In this document: positions 24,226-33,313 of the stretch, piece by piece
Position numbering within the stretch: the stretch's first letter is position 1
Layout of the letters: each line of letters opens with the position of its first letter
DNA from: a candidate division KSB1 bacterium
GTDB taxonomy: Bacteria; Zhuqueibacterota; Zhuqueibacteria; Residuimicrobiales; Krinioviventaceae
Assembly (NCBI GenBank): GCA_034505495.1
Contig: JAPDQV010000005.1
Location: 15,643-64,104, forward strand
Reading direction: 5' to 3'
Length of the DNA stretch: 48,462 nucleotides
Notes under the pieces: generated by a model
Told to the model about the DNA's origin: nothing
Database searches by the model: none
What the model saw: the letters and a program-made list of their open reading frames with translations, nothing else
Made by a program: the position numbers and the translations under genes

Positions 24226-26997
24226 ATGTTACATCAGCTTTTGCGAAAGCGTAAGCTTGTACTGCTCTTGGGGTGGGTAATCACGTTACCCCTTTTCTCT
24301 CAGACAACCGGAAAAATCGTCGGCAAAGTTGTGGATGCCGAGACCAATGAAGCCATGCCGGGCGTAAACATTGTTGTCGTCGGCACAACCAGCGGAGCGG
24401 CCACCGACCTCGACGGCAACTATGTCATCCCCAACCTCGCACCGGGCGAGTACAGCTTGAAATTTTCATTCATCTCCTACAAAACGGTTACGATTCAAGG
24501 CATTCAGGTGCGGCCGGGGAAAGAATCCAAGATTGATGTAGCCCTTCAGCCGTCGGTCATCGAAATGTCGGAAGTGGTCGTTTCGGCAGAGGCGTTGAGA
24601 ACAAGCGAATTCTCCGTCCTGAACATGCAGAAAAACGCCAACATGATTCTCGACGGCATGAGCGCTGAACTGATCACCAAAAACAACAGCTCCGACGGTA
24701 CCGACGTTTTAAAACGGATGGCAGGCATTACCATTTCAGAAGGCAAATACGCTTTCATTCGCGGCGTCAGCGACCGCTACAACACGACCATGCTCAACGG
24801 AGCCTCTCTGCCGAGCACGGATCCGGAGAAACGCAGTTTTGCCTTTGACTTGTTTCCGGCTAATCTGCTCGAAAATATGACGGCGGCCAAAAGCGCTACG
24901 CCGGACAAACCGGGTGATTTTTCCGGCGGCCTGATTGAAATGAATACAGTCGATTTCCCCTCATCAAAAATCTTTACGCTCAGCTTGTCGACAAGTTACG
25001 ACCCGCAAACAACTTTTAGGGATTTCGTCACTTATCAAGGCGGCAAAACCGACTTTTTAGGCCTCGATGACGGTACGCGCGCCATGCCCTCACTTATCAA
25101 TAAAACCAAAGTCGGCCGCGGCACCTATAACTCCGACGAATTGCGCGAAATCGGCTTGGCATTTAAAAATAATTGGCAGACCCACACAGTCCAGGCCCCG
25201 CTGCGCGGCAGCATGAAGCTGAGCTACGGGAATTCGCACACCTTCGGTTCGAACGTTTTCGGCTACATTGCCGGATTGAACTATTCCAATCAGGATGCGA
25301 TAACGGATCTCCAAAAAGCAAACTATACGTACGACGGGCCTCGTTACGAATTCGTCGGTACCGACTATGCCAACTCGGTAAACCTGAGCGGCATGGCGAA
25401 CTTTAGCCTTCGTTTGGGTCAGAATCACAAGCTCAGCTCGAAGAATATCTACAACTTGAACAGCGATAATGAGACGACCGTTTACGAAGGTCCTTCGTAT
25501 TATTTCCCCGATTACCGCCGCACTTACTCGCTGACGTTCGTATCGCGTTCGCTTTACTCCTCCCAGCTGAAAGGGAGCCATCGGTTTTCACTTTTCAATG
25601 GGCTGACTTGGGACTGGAATGCAAGTTACGGCAAATCGGAACGGGATGAGCCGGATACCCGCCGCTATGTTTACAACCGAGATCTTTATGACCCGGAAGA
25701 GGAATTCCGGTTCCTGCTTGATCAATCGCTTTCAACTCGCTTTTTCAGCAGGTTGGACGATATCGACCGCGGGTTCGATACGAACTTTTTAATCAAGTTA
25801 TGGCGGAATCCCAATCTTCCGGACATCAAATTCGGATTTTTGTATAACGATAAAGAAAGAGATTTCGAAGCCAGAACCTTCGGCTTTTGGAACGTCCCCG
25901 GCGGAGATTTCCGCAAAGAAGATGCTCTGATGAGAGCACCGATTGAGGAAATTTTTCAGCCGGAAAATTTCGGTAACCGCTTTATCGAAATCATCGAAAT
26001 TACCAAGCCTGCCGACAGTTATCGTTCAAAGCAGTTCATCAACGCGGGCTATTTGATGACCACCTTTAAGATTTACAGCAGATTAAAGGTGATCACCGGC
26101 GTTCGATATGAAATGTCCCGGCAATACATGGATTCTTATACCATCACCAATGAGCCGGTGCGCGTCCGCTCTCTTTATCGCGACTGGCTGCCGAGCGTCA
26201 ATCTCAGCTATGCTTTGACTCAAAAGAGCAATCTGCGGGCGGCGTTTGCCAAAACTCTGGCTCGCCCGGAATTTCGCGAGATTGCGCCGTTCAGCTACTT
26301 TGATTTCTTAAACTATGAGCTGGTTGAGGGCAATCCCCATCTCAAACGGACTTTGGTGAACAATTTCGATCTTCGTTATGAATTCTATCCCTCCAATGTC
26401 GAGTTGATGGCGATCAGCGGATTCTATAAAGAATTTGATGATCCTATCGAGCAAATCTTGCTGGCCGCGTCGGCCTTTCAGCCCATCCGTTCGTACGAAA
26501 ATGCCGATCGCGCCTTAACATACGGCGTCGAGTTCGAGCTGAAAAAGGGATTTGCCTTTATCGATCCGCGTCTGGCGCCTCTCTCCTTTGCAGGCAACCT
26601 CAGCCTCATTCATTCCGAGATCGATCTTGCCGGTGATAAAGCCTTTCAAGCGGACAAACGACCGCTGCAGGGCCAGGCTGACTTTATTGCCAACGCCGGT
26701 TTATACTATGAAGCAACAGACGGCAAATTTACGGCATCGGCCGTCTATAACAAAGTCGGCAAACGCATTCACAGCGTCGGGTTTGCCAATTTGGGCGACG
26801 TAATCGAAATGCCGAGAGACCAAATTGACCTTACTCTTACCACCAAAATCTTTGACGGCATCAAATTCAAGGCTGCTGTTAAAGATCTTTTGAATAAGGA
26901 TCATCGTTTCATTCAACGTTCGCCTTTTGGCGACAAGCCTGCGGAAATTTCCCGTAAAGGTCGTGTATTCTCTGTGGGACTCTCTTATCAGTTCTAG
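24226..26997 (+). CDS. TonB-dependent outer-membrane receptor with carboxypeptidase-like N-terminal domain
   Basis: The protein has 923 aa. The signal peptide (residues ~1-25, LVLLLGWVITLPLFSQ) is followed by a CarboxypepD_reg-like domain (GKIVGKVVDAETNEAMPGVN to about 110). A plug domain (about 125-240) includes DVLKRMAGITISEGKYAFIR and the RGVSDRYNTTMLNG segment. A long 22-strand-type barrel ends in VFSVGLSYQF with a terminal Phe. Such receptors import ligands across the outer membrane using TonB energy. The PstS-like gene upstream and the PhoB/PhoR pair downstream suggest a phosphorus-containing ligand, by inference. There is no SusD-like partner. The start at 24226 is preceded by AAAGG inside the inverted repeat at 24172-24225. 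Confidence 0.92.
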   Translation: MLHQLLRKRKLVLLLGWVITLPLFSQTTGKIVGKVVDAETNEAMPGVNIVVVGTTSGAATDLDGNYVIPNLAPGEYSLKFSFISYKTVTIQGIQVRPGKESKIDVALQPSVIEMSEVVVSAEALRTSEFSVLNMQKNANMILDGMSAELITKNNSSDGTDVLKRMAGITISEGKYAFIRGVSDRYNTTMLNGASLPSTDPEKRSFAFDLFPANLLENMTAAKSATPDKPGDFSGGLIEMNTVDFPSSKIFTLSLSTSYDPQTTFRDFVTYQGGKTDFLGLDDGTRAMPSLINKTKVGRGTYNSDELREIGLAFKNNWQTHTVQAPLRGSMKLSYGNSHTFGSNVFGYIAGLNYSNQDAITDLQKANYTYDGPRYEFVGTDYANSVNLSGMANFSLRLGQNHKLSSKNIYNLNSDNETTVYEGPSYYFPDYRRTYSLTFVSRSLYSSQLKGSHRFSLFNGLTWDWNASYGKSERDEPDTRRYVYNRDLYDPEEEFRFLLDQSLSTRFFSRLDDIDRGFDTNFLIKLWRNPNLPDIKFGFLYNDKERDFEARTFGFWNVPGGDFRKEDALMRAPIEEIFQPENFGNRFIEIIEITKPADSYRSKQFINAGYLMTTFKIYSRLKVITGVRYEMSRQYMDSYTITNEPVRVRSLYRDWLPSVNLSYALTQKSNLRAAFAKTLARPEFREIAPFSYFDFLNYELVEGNPHLKRTLVNNFDLRYEFYPSNVELMAISGFYKEFDDPIEQILLAASAFQPIRSYENADRALTYGVEFELKKGFAFIDPRLAPLSFAGNLSLIHSEIDLAGDKAFQADKRPLQGQADFIANAGLYYEATDGKFTASAVYNKVGKRIHSVGFANLGDVIEMPRDQIDLTLTTKIFDGIKFKAAVKDLLNKDHRFIQRSPFGDKPAEISRKGRVFSVGLSYQF

Positions 26998-27091
26998 TGA
27001 TTCTCGGAAAACCCCCTGTCAGAAAGCATTGCGTTTTTATGATTCTTTAACCTAGACTTCATATCCGGTTATTATAAGACAACGACATTAT

Positions 27092-27129
27092 CCGCGCAAG
27101 AGATCGACCATAAAAAGGCTCTTGCGCGG
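27092..27129 (+). repeat. 11-bp perfect inverted repeat in the leader of the beta-helix gene
   Basis: CCGCGCAAGAG (27092-27102) and CTCTTGCGCGG (27119-27129) are perfect complementary arms with a 16-base loop. They lie between the receptor stop and the next start codon, 27 bases before the ATG at 27157. The following bases (TATTCATTAAT) lack a proper T-run. It could be a weak terminator, an mRNA-stabilising stem or a protein-binding site. Confidence 0.5.
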
Positions 27130-27156
27130 TATTCATTAATACTAGAAGGAGGTTCA

Positions 27157-28752
27157 ATGCGTTATTTTTCCAGAATGATTTTAATTGTTCTGCTGACAGG
27201 AGGTTTGCTCTACCCGGCTCAAGCCGTTTTAGAGGGCAACATTACTGCTAACCGTACCCTTTCTGCGGATTCTACCTATCTTTTGCGCGGCTTTGTGCGG
27301 GTTATGGAAGGTGCAACTCTGACGATCCCGCCGGGCACTATTATTTATGGTGAATTCAATACGCAAGGTTCTCTCATTGTCAAGCCGGGCGGCAAGATCA
27401 TCGCCCAGGGCTCGGTCAATAAACCGATCATCTTTACCAGCGAATTCGCCAGACCAGGTTCCCCCCAACCCCCGCAGCGCGGCGACTGGGGCGGCGTCAT
27501 CATCCTCGGTAAAGCCCCCATCAACGTCCCGGGCGGCTCCGCCGCCATCGAAGGCCCAGGCGACACCTACGGCGGCAACGACCCCGACGACAACAGCGGC
27601 GTCCTCTCCTACATCCGCATCGAATACGCCGGCATCGCTTTCTCCCCCAATAACGAAATCAACGGCCTCACCTTCGGCGGCGTCGGCAGAGGCACCAAGG
27701 TCGATCACATCCAGGTCTCCTACGCCAACGACGACGCCTTCGAATTCTTCGGCGGCACCGTCAACTGCAAATACCTCATCTCCTACTCCACCCTCGACGA
27801 CGATTTCGACACCGACTTCGGTTACTCCGGCAAACTCCAGTTCCTCCTCGCCGTCCGCGACCCCGAAGTCGCCGACGTCTCCGGCTCCAACGGCTTCGAG
27901 TCCGACAACGACGGCGCCGGTTCCACCAACGAACCCAGAACCGCTCCCACTTACTGGAACGTCACCCTCATCGGACCCCTGGCCACGCCGACAACGCCCA
28001 TCAACTCCAACTACAAGCGCGCCATGCACCTCCGCCGCTCCTCCCAAAACAAAATCCATAACGCCCTCATCATGGGCTGGCCCGTCGGCATCCTCATCGA
28101 CGGCCCCAACACCGTCGCCGACGCCAAAGCCGGCGTCACCTACGTCAAAAACTCCATCATCGCCGGAACCACCAGCAACTTTAAATCCACAGACACCGAA
28201 TTCGAAAATGCCATGGCGGCCTGGTTTATTAATCACGGCGGCAAGACATTCGCAACCAATAATGATGTCAAGTTGGTCGATCCTTTCAATCTTCTAAACC
28301 CCAATCCGATGCCGAATCAAGGTTCGCCCATCGTCCTCGGCGCCGGCACACCGCCGAACGACGGCTTTTTCGATCCGACCGCCAATTTTATCGGCGCCTT
28401 CGGTCGCGAAGACTGGACCGCCGGTTGGAGCACTTTTAACATTCAAGTTCCCACGGCTGTTGAAGAAAAGAGCACGGCCGAAAATCCGAAGGATTATAAC
28501 CTCTATGCCAACTATCCGAACCCCTTCAATCCTTCTACGGTCATCGAGTTTGCCCTGCCCAAGGCCGACTTTGTAAAACTGACTGTTTACGACATGTTGG
28601 GCAGGCAGATCGCCACGCTGGCGGAAGGCCGAATGGAAGCCGGTATTCATACTGTTTCCTGGGAAGCATCGAATTTGCCGAGCGGCATTTATTACTACTC
28701 TCTGCAGACCAGTGAAAAAACTCTGGTGCGCAAAATGACGCTTCTCCGTTAA
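27157..28752 (+). CDS. Secreted beta-helix-like protein with T9SS sorting domain
   Basis: The protein has 531 aa. A Sec signal peptide (1-23, ending YPAQA) is followed by a pectate-lyase-like repetitive beta-helix region of about 400 residues ([36 protein letters not shown], then [22 protein letters not shown]). A C-terminal type A T9SS sorting domain (about 447-531) has [31 protein letters not shown] and SGIYYYSL. It is therefore probably exported across both membranes and surface-attached. A strong GAAGGAGG precedes the ATG. It sits directly after the TonB receptor, with which it may form a surface-capture pair. Codons ~101-345 (27459-28190) end almost always in C, while both ends of the gene use mixed third bases, suggesting a mosaic origin. 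Confidence 0.85.
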   Translation: MRYFSRMILIVLLTGGLLYPAQAVLEGNITANRTLSADSTYLLRGFVRVMEGATLTIPPGTIIYGEFNTQGSLIVKPGGKIIAQGSVNKPIIFTSEFARPGSPQPPQRGDWGGVIILGKAPINVPGGSAAIEGPGDTYGGNDPDDNSGVLSYIRIEYAGIAFSPNNEINGLTFGGVGRGTKVDHIQVSYANDDAFEFFGGTVNCKYLISYSTLDDDFDTDFGYSGKLQFLLAVRDPEVADVSGSNGFESDNDGAGSTNEPRTAPTYWNVTLIGPLATPTTPINSNYKRAMHLRRSSQNKIHNALIMGWPVGILIDGPNTVADAKAGVTYVKNSIIAGTTSNFKSTDTEFENAMAAWFINHGGKTFATNNDVKLVDPFNLLNPNPMPNQGSPIVLGAGTPPNDGFFDPTANFIGAFGREDWTAGWSTFNIQVPTAVEEKSTAENPKDYNLYANYPNPFNPSTVIEFALPKADFVKLTVYDMLGRQIATLAEGRMEAGIHTVSWEASNLPSGIYYYSLQTSEKTLVRKMTLLR

Positions 28753-28798
28753 ATCAACCGACCGTAAGGCCGATTATTTCCTTCTACCTCGCAGCCCC

Positions 28799-28857
28799 AG
28801 CCCTGCCGTCAAGACAATGGTTTCTGCAAAAGCCGCCTTCGGCGGCAGGGCTTTTTT
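28799..28857 (+). terminator. Rho-independent terminator after the beta-helix gene
   Basis: AGCCCTGCCG (28799-28808) pairs perfectly with CGGCAGGGCT (28843-28852) and is followed by a run of six T. A nested GCCGCC-TTC-GGCGGC hairpin (28832-28846) competes with the outer stem. It lies 47 bp after the stop at 28752 and separates the receptor/beta-helix genes from the two-component system. Confidence 0.8.
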
Positions 28858-28994
28858 AGACATTATCCTGCAGACTTTTCACGCTATGCATTTTATTCGG
28901 CTTTTCCATAGTTCCTTTTATCCTCGAGAAATTATTTTTCTTCAAATTTAGTTATGGATGTCGTATTTTACACACAAGACGAGGGAATTGACCT

Positions 28995-29678
28995 ATGCAA
29001 AAAACTATTCTCATTGTCGATGACGAAAAAGACATAGTCGACCTTTTGGCCTATAATCTCCAGGCTGAGGGATATGCGGTGTCTACAGCCTTTGACGGTG
29101 AAGAGGCTGTGAAGAAAGCCGAAAGCGAAAAGCCGGATTTAATTCTGCTGGATATTATGCTGCCGAAAAAGGACGGTCGACAAGTGCTGCGGGAACTGCG
29201 GGAAAAACCCTCCACCAGCACCATCCCTGTAATTTTTTTGACCGCCAAAGACAGTGAAATCGACGAAGTGATCGGGCTGGAACTCGGCGCCGACGATTAT
29301 GTCGTCAAACCGATCGCCATCCGCAAGTTGTTGGCGCGCATTAAAAAGGCGTTCCGCAAACCGGCATCGGAAGAACCGCAGAATGTTTTGCAGTTCGGTG
29401 ATTTGATCATCGATCCGGCAAAATATTTAGTAACCGCGGGAGGACGCGAGATTACTTTGACTAAAAAAGAATTCGAGATTCTTCTTTATCTTGCTCAGCG
29501 ACCGAAACGGGTGGTCAGCCGGCGTATTCTGCTGGAGGATCTCTGGGAAGATAATGTCGTTGTCATCGATCGGACCATCGATGTGCACATTCGAAAAATT
29601 CGTGAAAAATTGGGCGAACCCTACCTTAATCATATCGAAACCATCAAAGGAGTTGGTTATCGCTTTCGGGCTGACTGA
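28995..29678 (+). CDS. phoB: OmpR/PhoB-family response regulator
   Basis: The protein has 227 aa. The receiver domain (1-122) has acidic pocket DDEKD, phospho-acceptor Asp in LILLDIMLPKKDG, Thr in FLTAKD and Lys in YVVKPI. A winged-helix DNA-binding domain (about 132-227) has KEFEILLYLAQRPKRVVSR, VIDRTIDVHIRKIREKLG and IKGVGYRF. The layout and recognition region resemble PhoB of the FCB group. A phosphate-limitation role is inferred from the nearby PstS-like gene and the following PhoR-type kinase; other OmpR-family functions are possible. GAGGGAA lies upstream of the ATG, and the kinase begins 9 bp after the stop. Confidence 0.85.
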   Translation: MQKTILIVDDEKDIVDLLAYNLQAEGYAVSTAFDGEEAVKKAESEKPDLILLDIMLPKKDGRQVLRELREKPSTSTIPVIFLTAKDSEIDEVIGLELGADDYVVKPIAIRKLLARIKKAFRKPASEEPQNVLQFGDLIIDPAKYLVTAGGREITLTKKEFEILLYLAQRPKRVVSRRILLEDLWEDNVVVIDRTIDVHIRKIREKLGEPYLNHIETIKGVGYRFRAD

Positions 29679-29687
29679 CGCCTGCCT

Positions 29688-31151
29688 ATGCACTTGTCGC
29701 TTAGACAGAAAATCATTTTCTTGGTTTTAGCGCTTTTATTCTTTGTCACAACTGCCGGCGCTCTCTTTTCCACTTTTGAAATACAGCGCTATTATCGCCG
29801 CTTGGTTTATCGGCAGCTTGCGGTCAAATTGAACGAGATTGAGTATTTGATGGAGTCTTTTCCTCCTAATTTGACCGAAGCGGAACGAGATTCTCTGCTC
29901 CTAAAATTATCATCGATTTCCGGCCAACGCTTGACTCTCATAGATTCTATCGGTATAGTCCGCTTTGATTCGGCTGTACCGCGCGATTCTCTCTTTCTTC
30001 TTGAAAATCACATTAATCGGCCTGAGATTCAGGCTGCCGCACGCGAGGGCTATGGTCACGACGAACGGCGCAGCGCCTCGGTGCATCGAACGATGTTCTA
30101 CTCCGCAAAGGTGGTTGACAGTCGCTCTCTCTTCCCAATCCGATATATTCGTCTGGCAATGCCTGCAGAAAACGTGCACGCTGTGATGCGGGCTTTTCGC
30201 TGGAAAATCTTTGGCGGCAGCGGGGCGGCTTTTTGCCTGATTGCATTTATCAGCTATGTGGCTGCCGGCAGGATTACACTTCCCATTCGCCATCTTTCTC
30301 AAGTCGCCACGGCGGTCAAGGAAGGAAATCGTCAGGCGCGGTTTGCAAAAATTCATGACGACGAATTGGGGGCATTGGCCTCATTGCTTAATCAGATGCT
30401 CGACAAGCTTCAAGAAGATTTCGAAAAGATGAAACGGCTGGAGCGTGTCCGCTCGCAGTTTCTGGGAAACGTTTCGCACGAGCTGCGTACGCCGATCTTC
30501 TCCATTCAAGGCTACCTCGAAACGCTTCTTAACAATCCGGACATCGATCCCCGTAAGCGGCAGGAGTTTATTGCCAAGACCTATCATCAGGCCATGCGGC
30601 TGAATAGCCTGCTGACCGATTTGATCGACATTTCCCGTATCGAATCGGGTGAAATGAAGATGTCGTTCTCTCCTTTTGATGTTCATGAATGGCTGCAAAA
30701 AATCACCGCCGATTTTCAGGAAACGGCTGTGAAACATTCAATTAATCTGCAGTCCCTGTTGCCGGAAAACAAACGGGTATTGGTTCTCGGCGATCGCGAA
30801 CGGCTGACGCAGGCCATGCAGAACCTCGTAACCAATGCGATCAAGTACAATTTTCCCGAAGGGTGGGTTCGAGTCGGCTTTATCGAGCATAAAAGCCGCG
30901 TCGAAATATTCGTAGAGGACAGCGGACGCGGCATTGCCGAAGAACACATTCCGCGCATATTCGAGCGATTTTACCGCGTCGATAAGGAGCGATCGCGTGA
31001 TATGGGCGGCACCGGTTTGGGGTTGGCGATCGTCAAGCATATCGTCGAGGCGCACGGAAGCAAGGTATCCGTTGAAAGCGAGTTGGGTAAAGGCTCCCGC
31101 TTTTCCTTCCAATTAAAGAAACACGTCCCTAGCAGCGAGCATGAAAGCTGA
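29688..31151 (+). CDS. phoR: PhoR-like membrane sensor histidine kinase
   Basis: The protein has 487 aa. TM1 (about 8-28) and TM2 (about 175-197) flank a ~145-residue extracytoplasmic sensor region. A HAMP domain follows ([17 protein letters not shown]), then HisKA with the H-box [15 protein letters not shown]. The HATPase domain has the N-box [11 protein letters not shown]1 DSGRGI, F-box [13 protein letters not shown] and G2 [15 protein letters not shown]. It autophosphorylates on His and passes phosphate to the adjacent regulator. No PAS domain is obvious, unlike E. coli PhoR. The ribosome-binding site is weak, suggesting coupling to the regulator. The 3' end overlaps mnmA by up to 11 bp. 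Confidence 0.85.
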   Translation: MHLSLRQKIIFLVLALLFFVTTAGALFSTFEIQRYYRRLVYRQLAVKLNEIEYLMESFPPNLTEAERDSLLLKLSSISGQRLTLIDSIGIVRFDSAVPRDSLFLLENHINRPEIQAAAREGYGHDERRSASVHRTMFYSAKVVDSRSLFPIRYIRLAMPAENVHAVMRAFRWKIFGGSGAAFCLIAFISYVAAGRITLPIRHLSQVATAVKEGNRQARFAKIHDDELGALASLLNQMLDKLQEDFEKMKRLERVRSQFLGNVSHELRTPIFSIQGYLETLLNNPDIDPRKRQEFIAKTYHQAMRLNSLLTDLIDISRIESGEMKMSFSPFDVHEWLQKITADFQETAVKHSINLQSLLPENKRVLVLGDRERLTQAMQNLVTNAIKYNFPEGWVRVGFIEHKSRVEIFVEDSGRGIAEEHIPRIFERFYRVDKERSRDMGGTGLGLAIVKHIVEAHGSKVSVESELGKGSRFSFQLKKHVPSSEHES

Positions 31152-32274
31152 TATGGAAGGCAAAAAAGCTGCCGTTGCCATGAGCGGCGGCGTCGACAGC
31201 TCGGTTGCGGCCGCTTTGCTACTTGAACAAGGGTTCGATGTAATCGGCATTACCATGCTGCATTACGACTCGAAATGCCGTTGCGCCGAGCAGGCAGTCG
31301 AGGAAGCCTTCCGCGTCTGCCGCGCTCTTTCCATCGAACATCACGTTTTGGATCTGCGGAATGAGTTTAAACAGACAATTATTGAGTACTTTATCCGAGA
31401 ATATCTGGCAGGCCGCACGCCGAACCCTTGCGTGCTTTGTAACCCGACGATCAAGTGGGGCAAATTGATGTCTTTTGCTTTTTCTCTCGGCGCCGATTAT
31501 TTTGCCACCGGACATTATGTCAGCCTGAGTTTCGATACTGCAAGCGGGCGGTATCAGATTCGCCGATCGCAATATCGTGCTAAGGATCAAAGCTACGCAC
31601 TTTGGCGTCTCTCGCAGGAGCAGCTCAGCCGCTCACTCTTTCCCTTAGGGGATTGGCAAAAGGACGATGTGCGCCGTAAAGCGGCGGAACTTGGACTGCC
31701 GGCTGCTGAAAAGGCGGAAAGTCAAGACATCTGCTTCATTCCGGACAACGATTATGTCGCATATCTGCGGGAAAGGTTGAGCGAACGCGGCCAACTACCG
31801 TCTCCCGGCGACGTGGTCGACGCACAAAACCGCTTTTTAGGCAGGCATCGCGGCTATCCGTTTTACACGATCGGACAGCGTAAAGGGTTGGGGATTGCCG
31901 TAGGAAGGCCGCAATATGTGGTCGAAATTGACGCCGCCCGTAACCGCGTTCGGGTCGGCAATAAAGAGGACCTTTTGGCCGACGGCTTGTCGGCTTGTGA
32001 TGTCAATTGGGTGTCCATTGCGCCGCCTACCGGCGCGCTGCACGTGACGGCTCACATCCGATATAACGATCCCGGTTATCCTGCCGTATTGTATCCGCTG
32101 GGAGAGGATAGGGTTAAAATACGTTTCGACGAACCCCGCACGGCGGTTACTCCGGGTCAATCCGCCGTTTTCTATGCAGGGAATTTGCTTCTCGGCGGCG
32201 GAATTATCGAAAAGTCGATCGGACGCGGCGAATTTCATACAGATTTGCGCGAATCCGCCGCGTCGCAAGTTTAA
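31141..32274 (+). CDS. mnmA: tRNA 2-thiouridine synthase MnmA
   Basis: Cytoplasmic enzyme that thiolates U34 of Lys, Glu and Gln tRNAs using ATP and persulfide sulfur. The 377-aa protein has the PP-loop [17 protein letters not shown]. Catalytic cysteines are in [17 protein letters not shown] (the first Cys) and [10 protein letters not shown], and TGHYV and GQRKGLGI motifs are present. The ATG at 31141 lies inside the kinase gene. An ATG at 31153, directly after the kinase stop, would give 373 aa and also fits the family N-terminus; neither has a strong ribosome-binding site. Its last four bases overlap the convergent aldo/keto reductase stop. Confidence 0.95.
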   Translation: MKADMEGKKAAVAMSGGVDSSVAAALLLEQGFDVIGITMLHYDSKCRCAEQAVEEAFRVCRALSIEHHVLDLRNEFKQTIIEYFIREYLAGRTPNPCVLCNPTIKWGKLMSFAFSLGADYFATGHYVSLSFDTASGRYQIRRSQYRAKDQSYALWRLSQEQLSRSLFPLGDWQKDDVRRKAAELGLPAAEKAESQDICFIPDNDYVAYLRERLSERGQLPSPGDVVDAQNRFLGRHRGYPFYTIGQRKGLGIAVGRPQYVVEIDAARNRVRVGNKEDLLADGLSACDVNWVSIAPPTGALHVTAHIRYNDPGYPAVLYPLGEDRVKIRFDEPRTAVTPGQSAVFYAGNLLLGGGIIEKSIGRGEFHTDLRESAASQV

Positions 32275-33212
32275 GCACGAAAGACCGGCGGCACACCTTT
32301 GGCGAGCTGCCGAAGCCGTTCAATTTCGTCCTTTTTCAACGGTTTGGCAGCGGCGGCTATGCGGAAGGAACGATCCCATAATACCGGATCGCCCGGCGGA
32401 ATGGCGGCTGTTACGCCCTGCATCATCGTCCAGTTGAACGCCAAACGAGCCGTTTCATCGTCCTCTTTGGGGATTGGATGATACCAAACTTTGCGATAAG
32501 CAAGACTTTCGCCTTCGATGCGAGCACGATGCGCCAGGCTTTTGAGCGCCAAAATGCCCATCTTTTTCCTGCGCGCGGTTTCGACAACGCGCGGACCAAA
32601 ATTTCCTTCGAACCAATTCACGAAATTGATTGGAAAAAGGATCGTGTCGAAATCAAAACGCTCCATGGCGGCCAAAGCCGCTTTTTCCGAGTGCGCGGAA
32701 AAACCAAGAAATTTGACCTTGCCTTCCTGCTTGGCTTTAAGCAAAACCTCCATTGCTCCTTTCGGACCAAAGGCGATTTCAATATCTTCATCTGTCGTTA
32801 AATGATGAAGCTGATAAAGATCAAAATAATCGGTACGCAAGGTTCGAAGGGAATTTTCCAATTCCTTTTGCGCCTCGTCGGCGGTGCGCCGATTGGTTTT
32901 GCAGGCTAAAAAGCAGCGTTTGCGGTAAGGCTCCAGGGCAGGGCCCAATCGCTCTTCGGCATTCCCGTAGGTGGGAGCAACATCGAAATAGTTTATTCCG
33001 CGATCAAAAGCGCGCGCCACCATTTCGTTGGCGACATTCTGCTCTTCATCCATCACCAAAATGCCGCCGAAACCGAGGATGGAAAGCTTTTCTCCGGTTC
33101 GGCCGAGTTTGCGCCGCGGCATTTGATTAGGCGCACCGACTAAAAAGGAGGGCAGCACTGAGGCAGCCAAGGTTGTTTTAGCCGTAATCATTATAAATTC
33201 CCGCCTTTTCAT
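32271..33212 (-). CDS. Exported aldo/keto reductase with Tat-like signal
   Basis: The protein has 313 aa. The N-terminus MKRREFIMITAKTTLAASVL is a twin-arginine (RR-E-F-I) signal peptide, so the folded enzyme is probably exported. The TIM-barrel AKR domain shows Tyr in NYFDVAPTYGNAEERLG, Lys in CFLACKTNRR and His in LYQLHHLT, consistent with the Asp-Tyr-Lys-His catalytic tetrad and NAD(P)H-dependent carbonyl reduction. How cofactor would be supplied outside the cytoplasm is unclear. Such Tat-AKR proteins are common in environmental FCB and PVC lineages. GGAGG precedes the ATG. It converges on mnmA with a 4-bp overlap and is divergent from the MgtC-like gene. Confidence 0.88.
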   Translation of the reverse strand: MKRREFIMITAKTTLAASVLPSFLVGAPNQMPRRKLGRTGEKLSILGFGGILVMDEEQNVANEMVARAFDRGINYFDVAPTYGNAEERLGPALEPYRKRCFLACKTNRRTADEAQKELENSLRTLRTDYFDLYQLHHLTTDEDIEIAFGPKGAMEVLLKAKQEGKVKFLGFSAHSEKAALAAMERFDFDTILFPINFVNWFEGNFGPRVVETARRKKMGILALKSLAHRARIEGESLAYRKVWYHPIPKEDDETARLAFNWTMMQGVTAAIPPGDPVLWDRSFRIAAAAKPLKKDEIERLRQLAKGVPPVFRA

Positions 33213-33313
33213 TCATACCTCCAATTTTTTTCAATTCACGCAGTCTTGTGAACAAAAAGCGCTTGCAAATCTATTCCGAATATACTAAAGTGAAAAAATA
33301 AGAGGAAAACGGC

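Noticed and set aside
27229-28297. Long open frames antisense (27229-28236) and in another forward frame (27347-28297) of the beta-helix gene
   Set aside because: They arise from the C-ending codon island. Their translations are low-complexity (Gly/Val/Asp-rich or Ser/Pro/Thr-rich) and no start signals are present.
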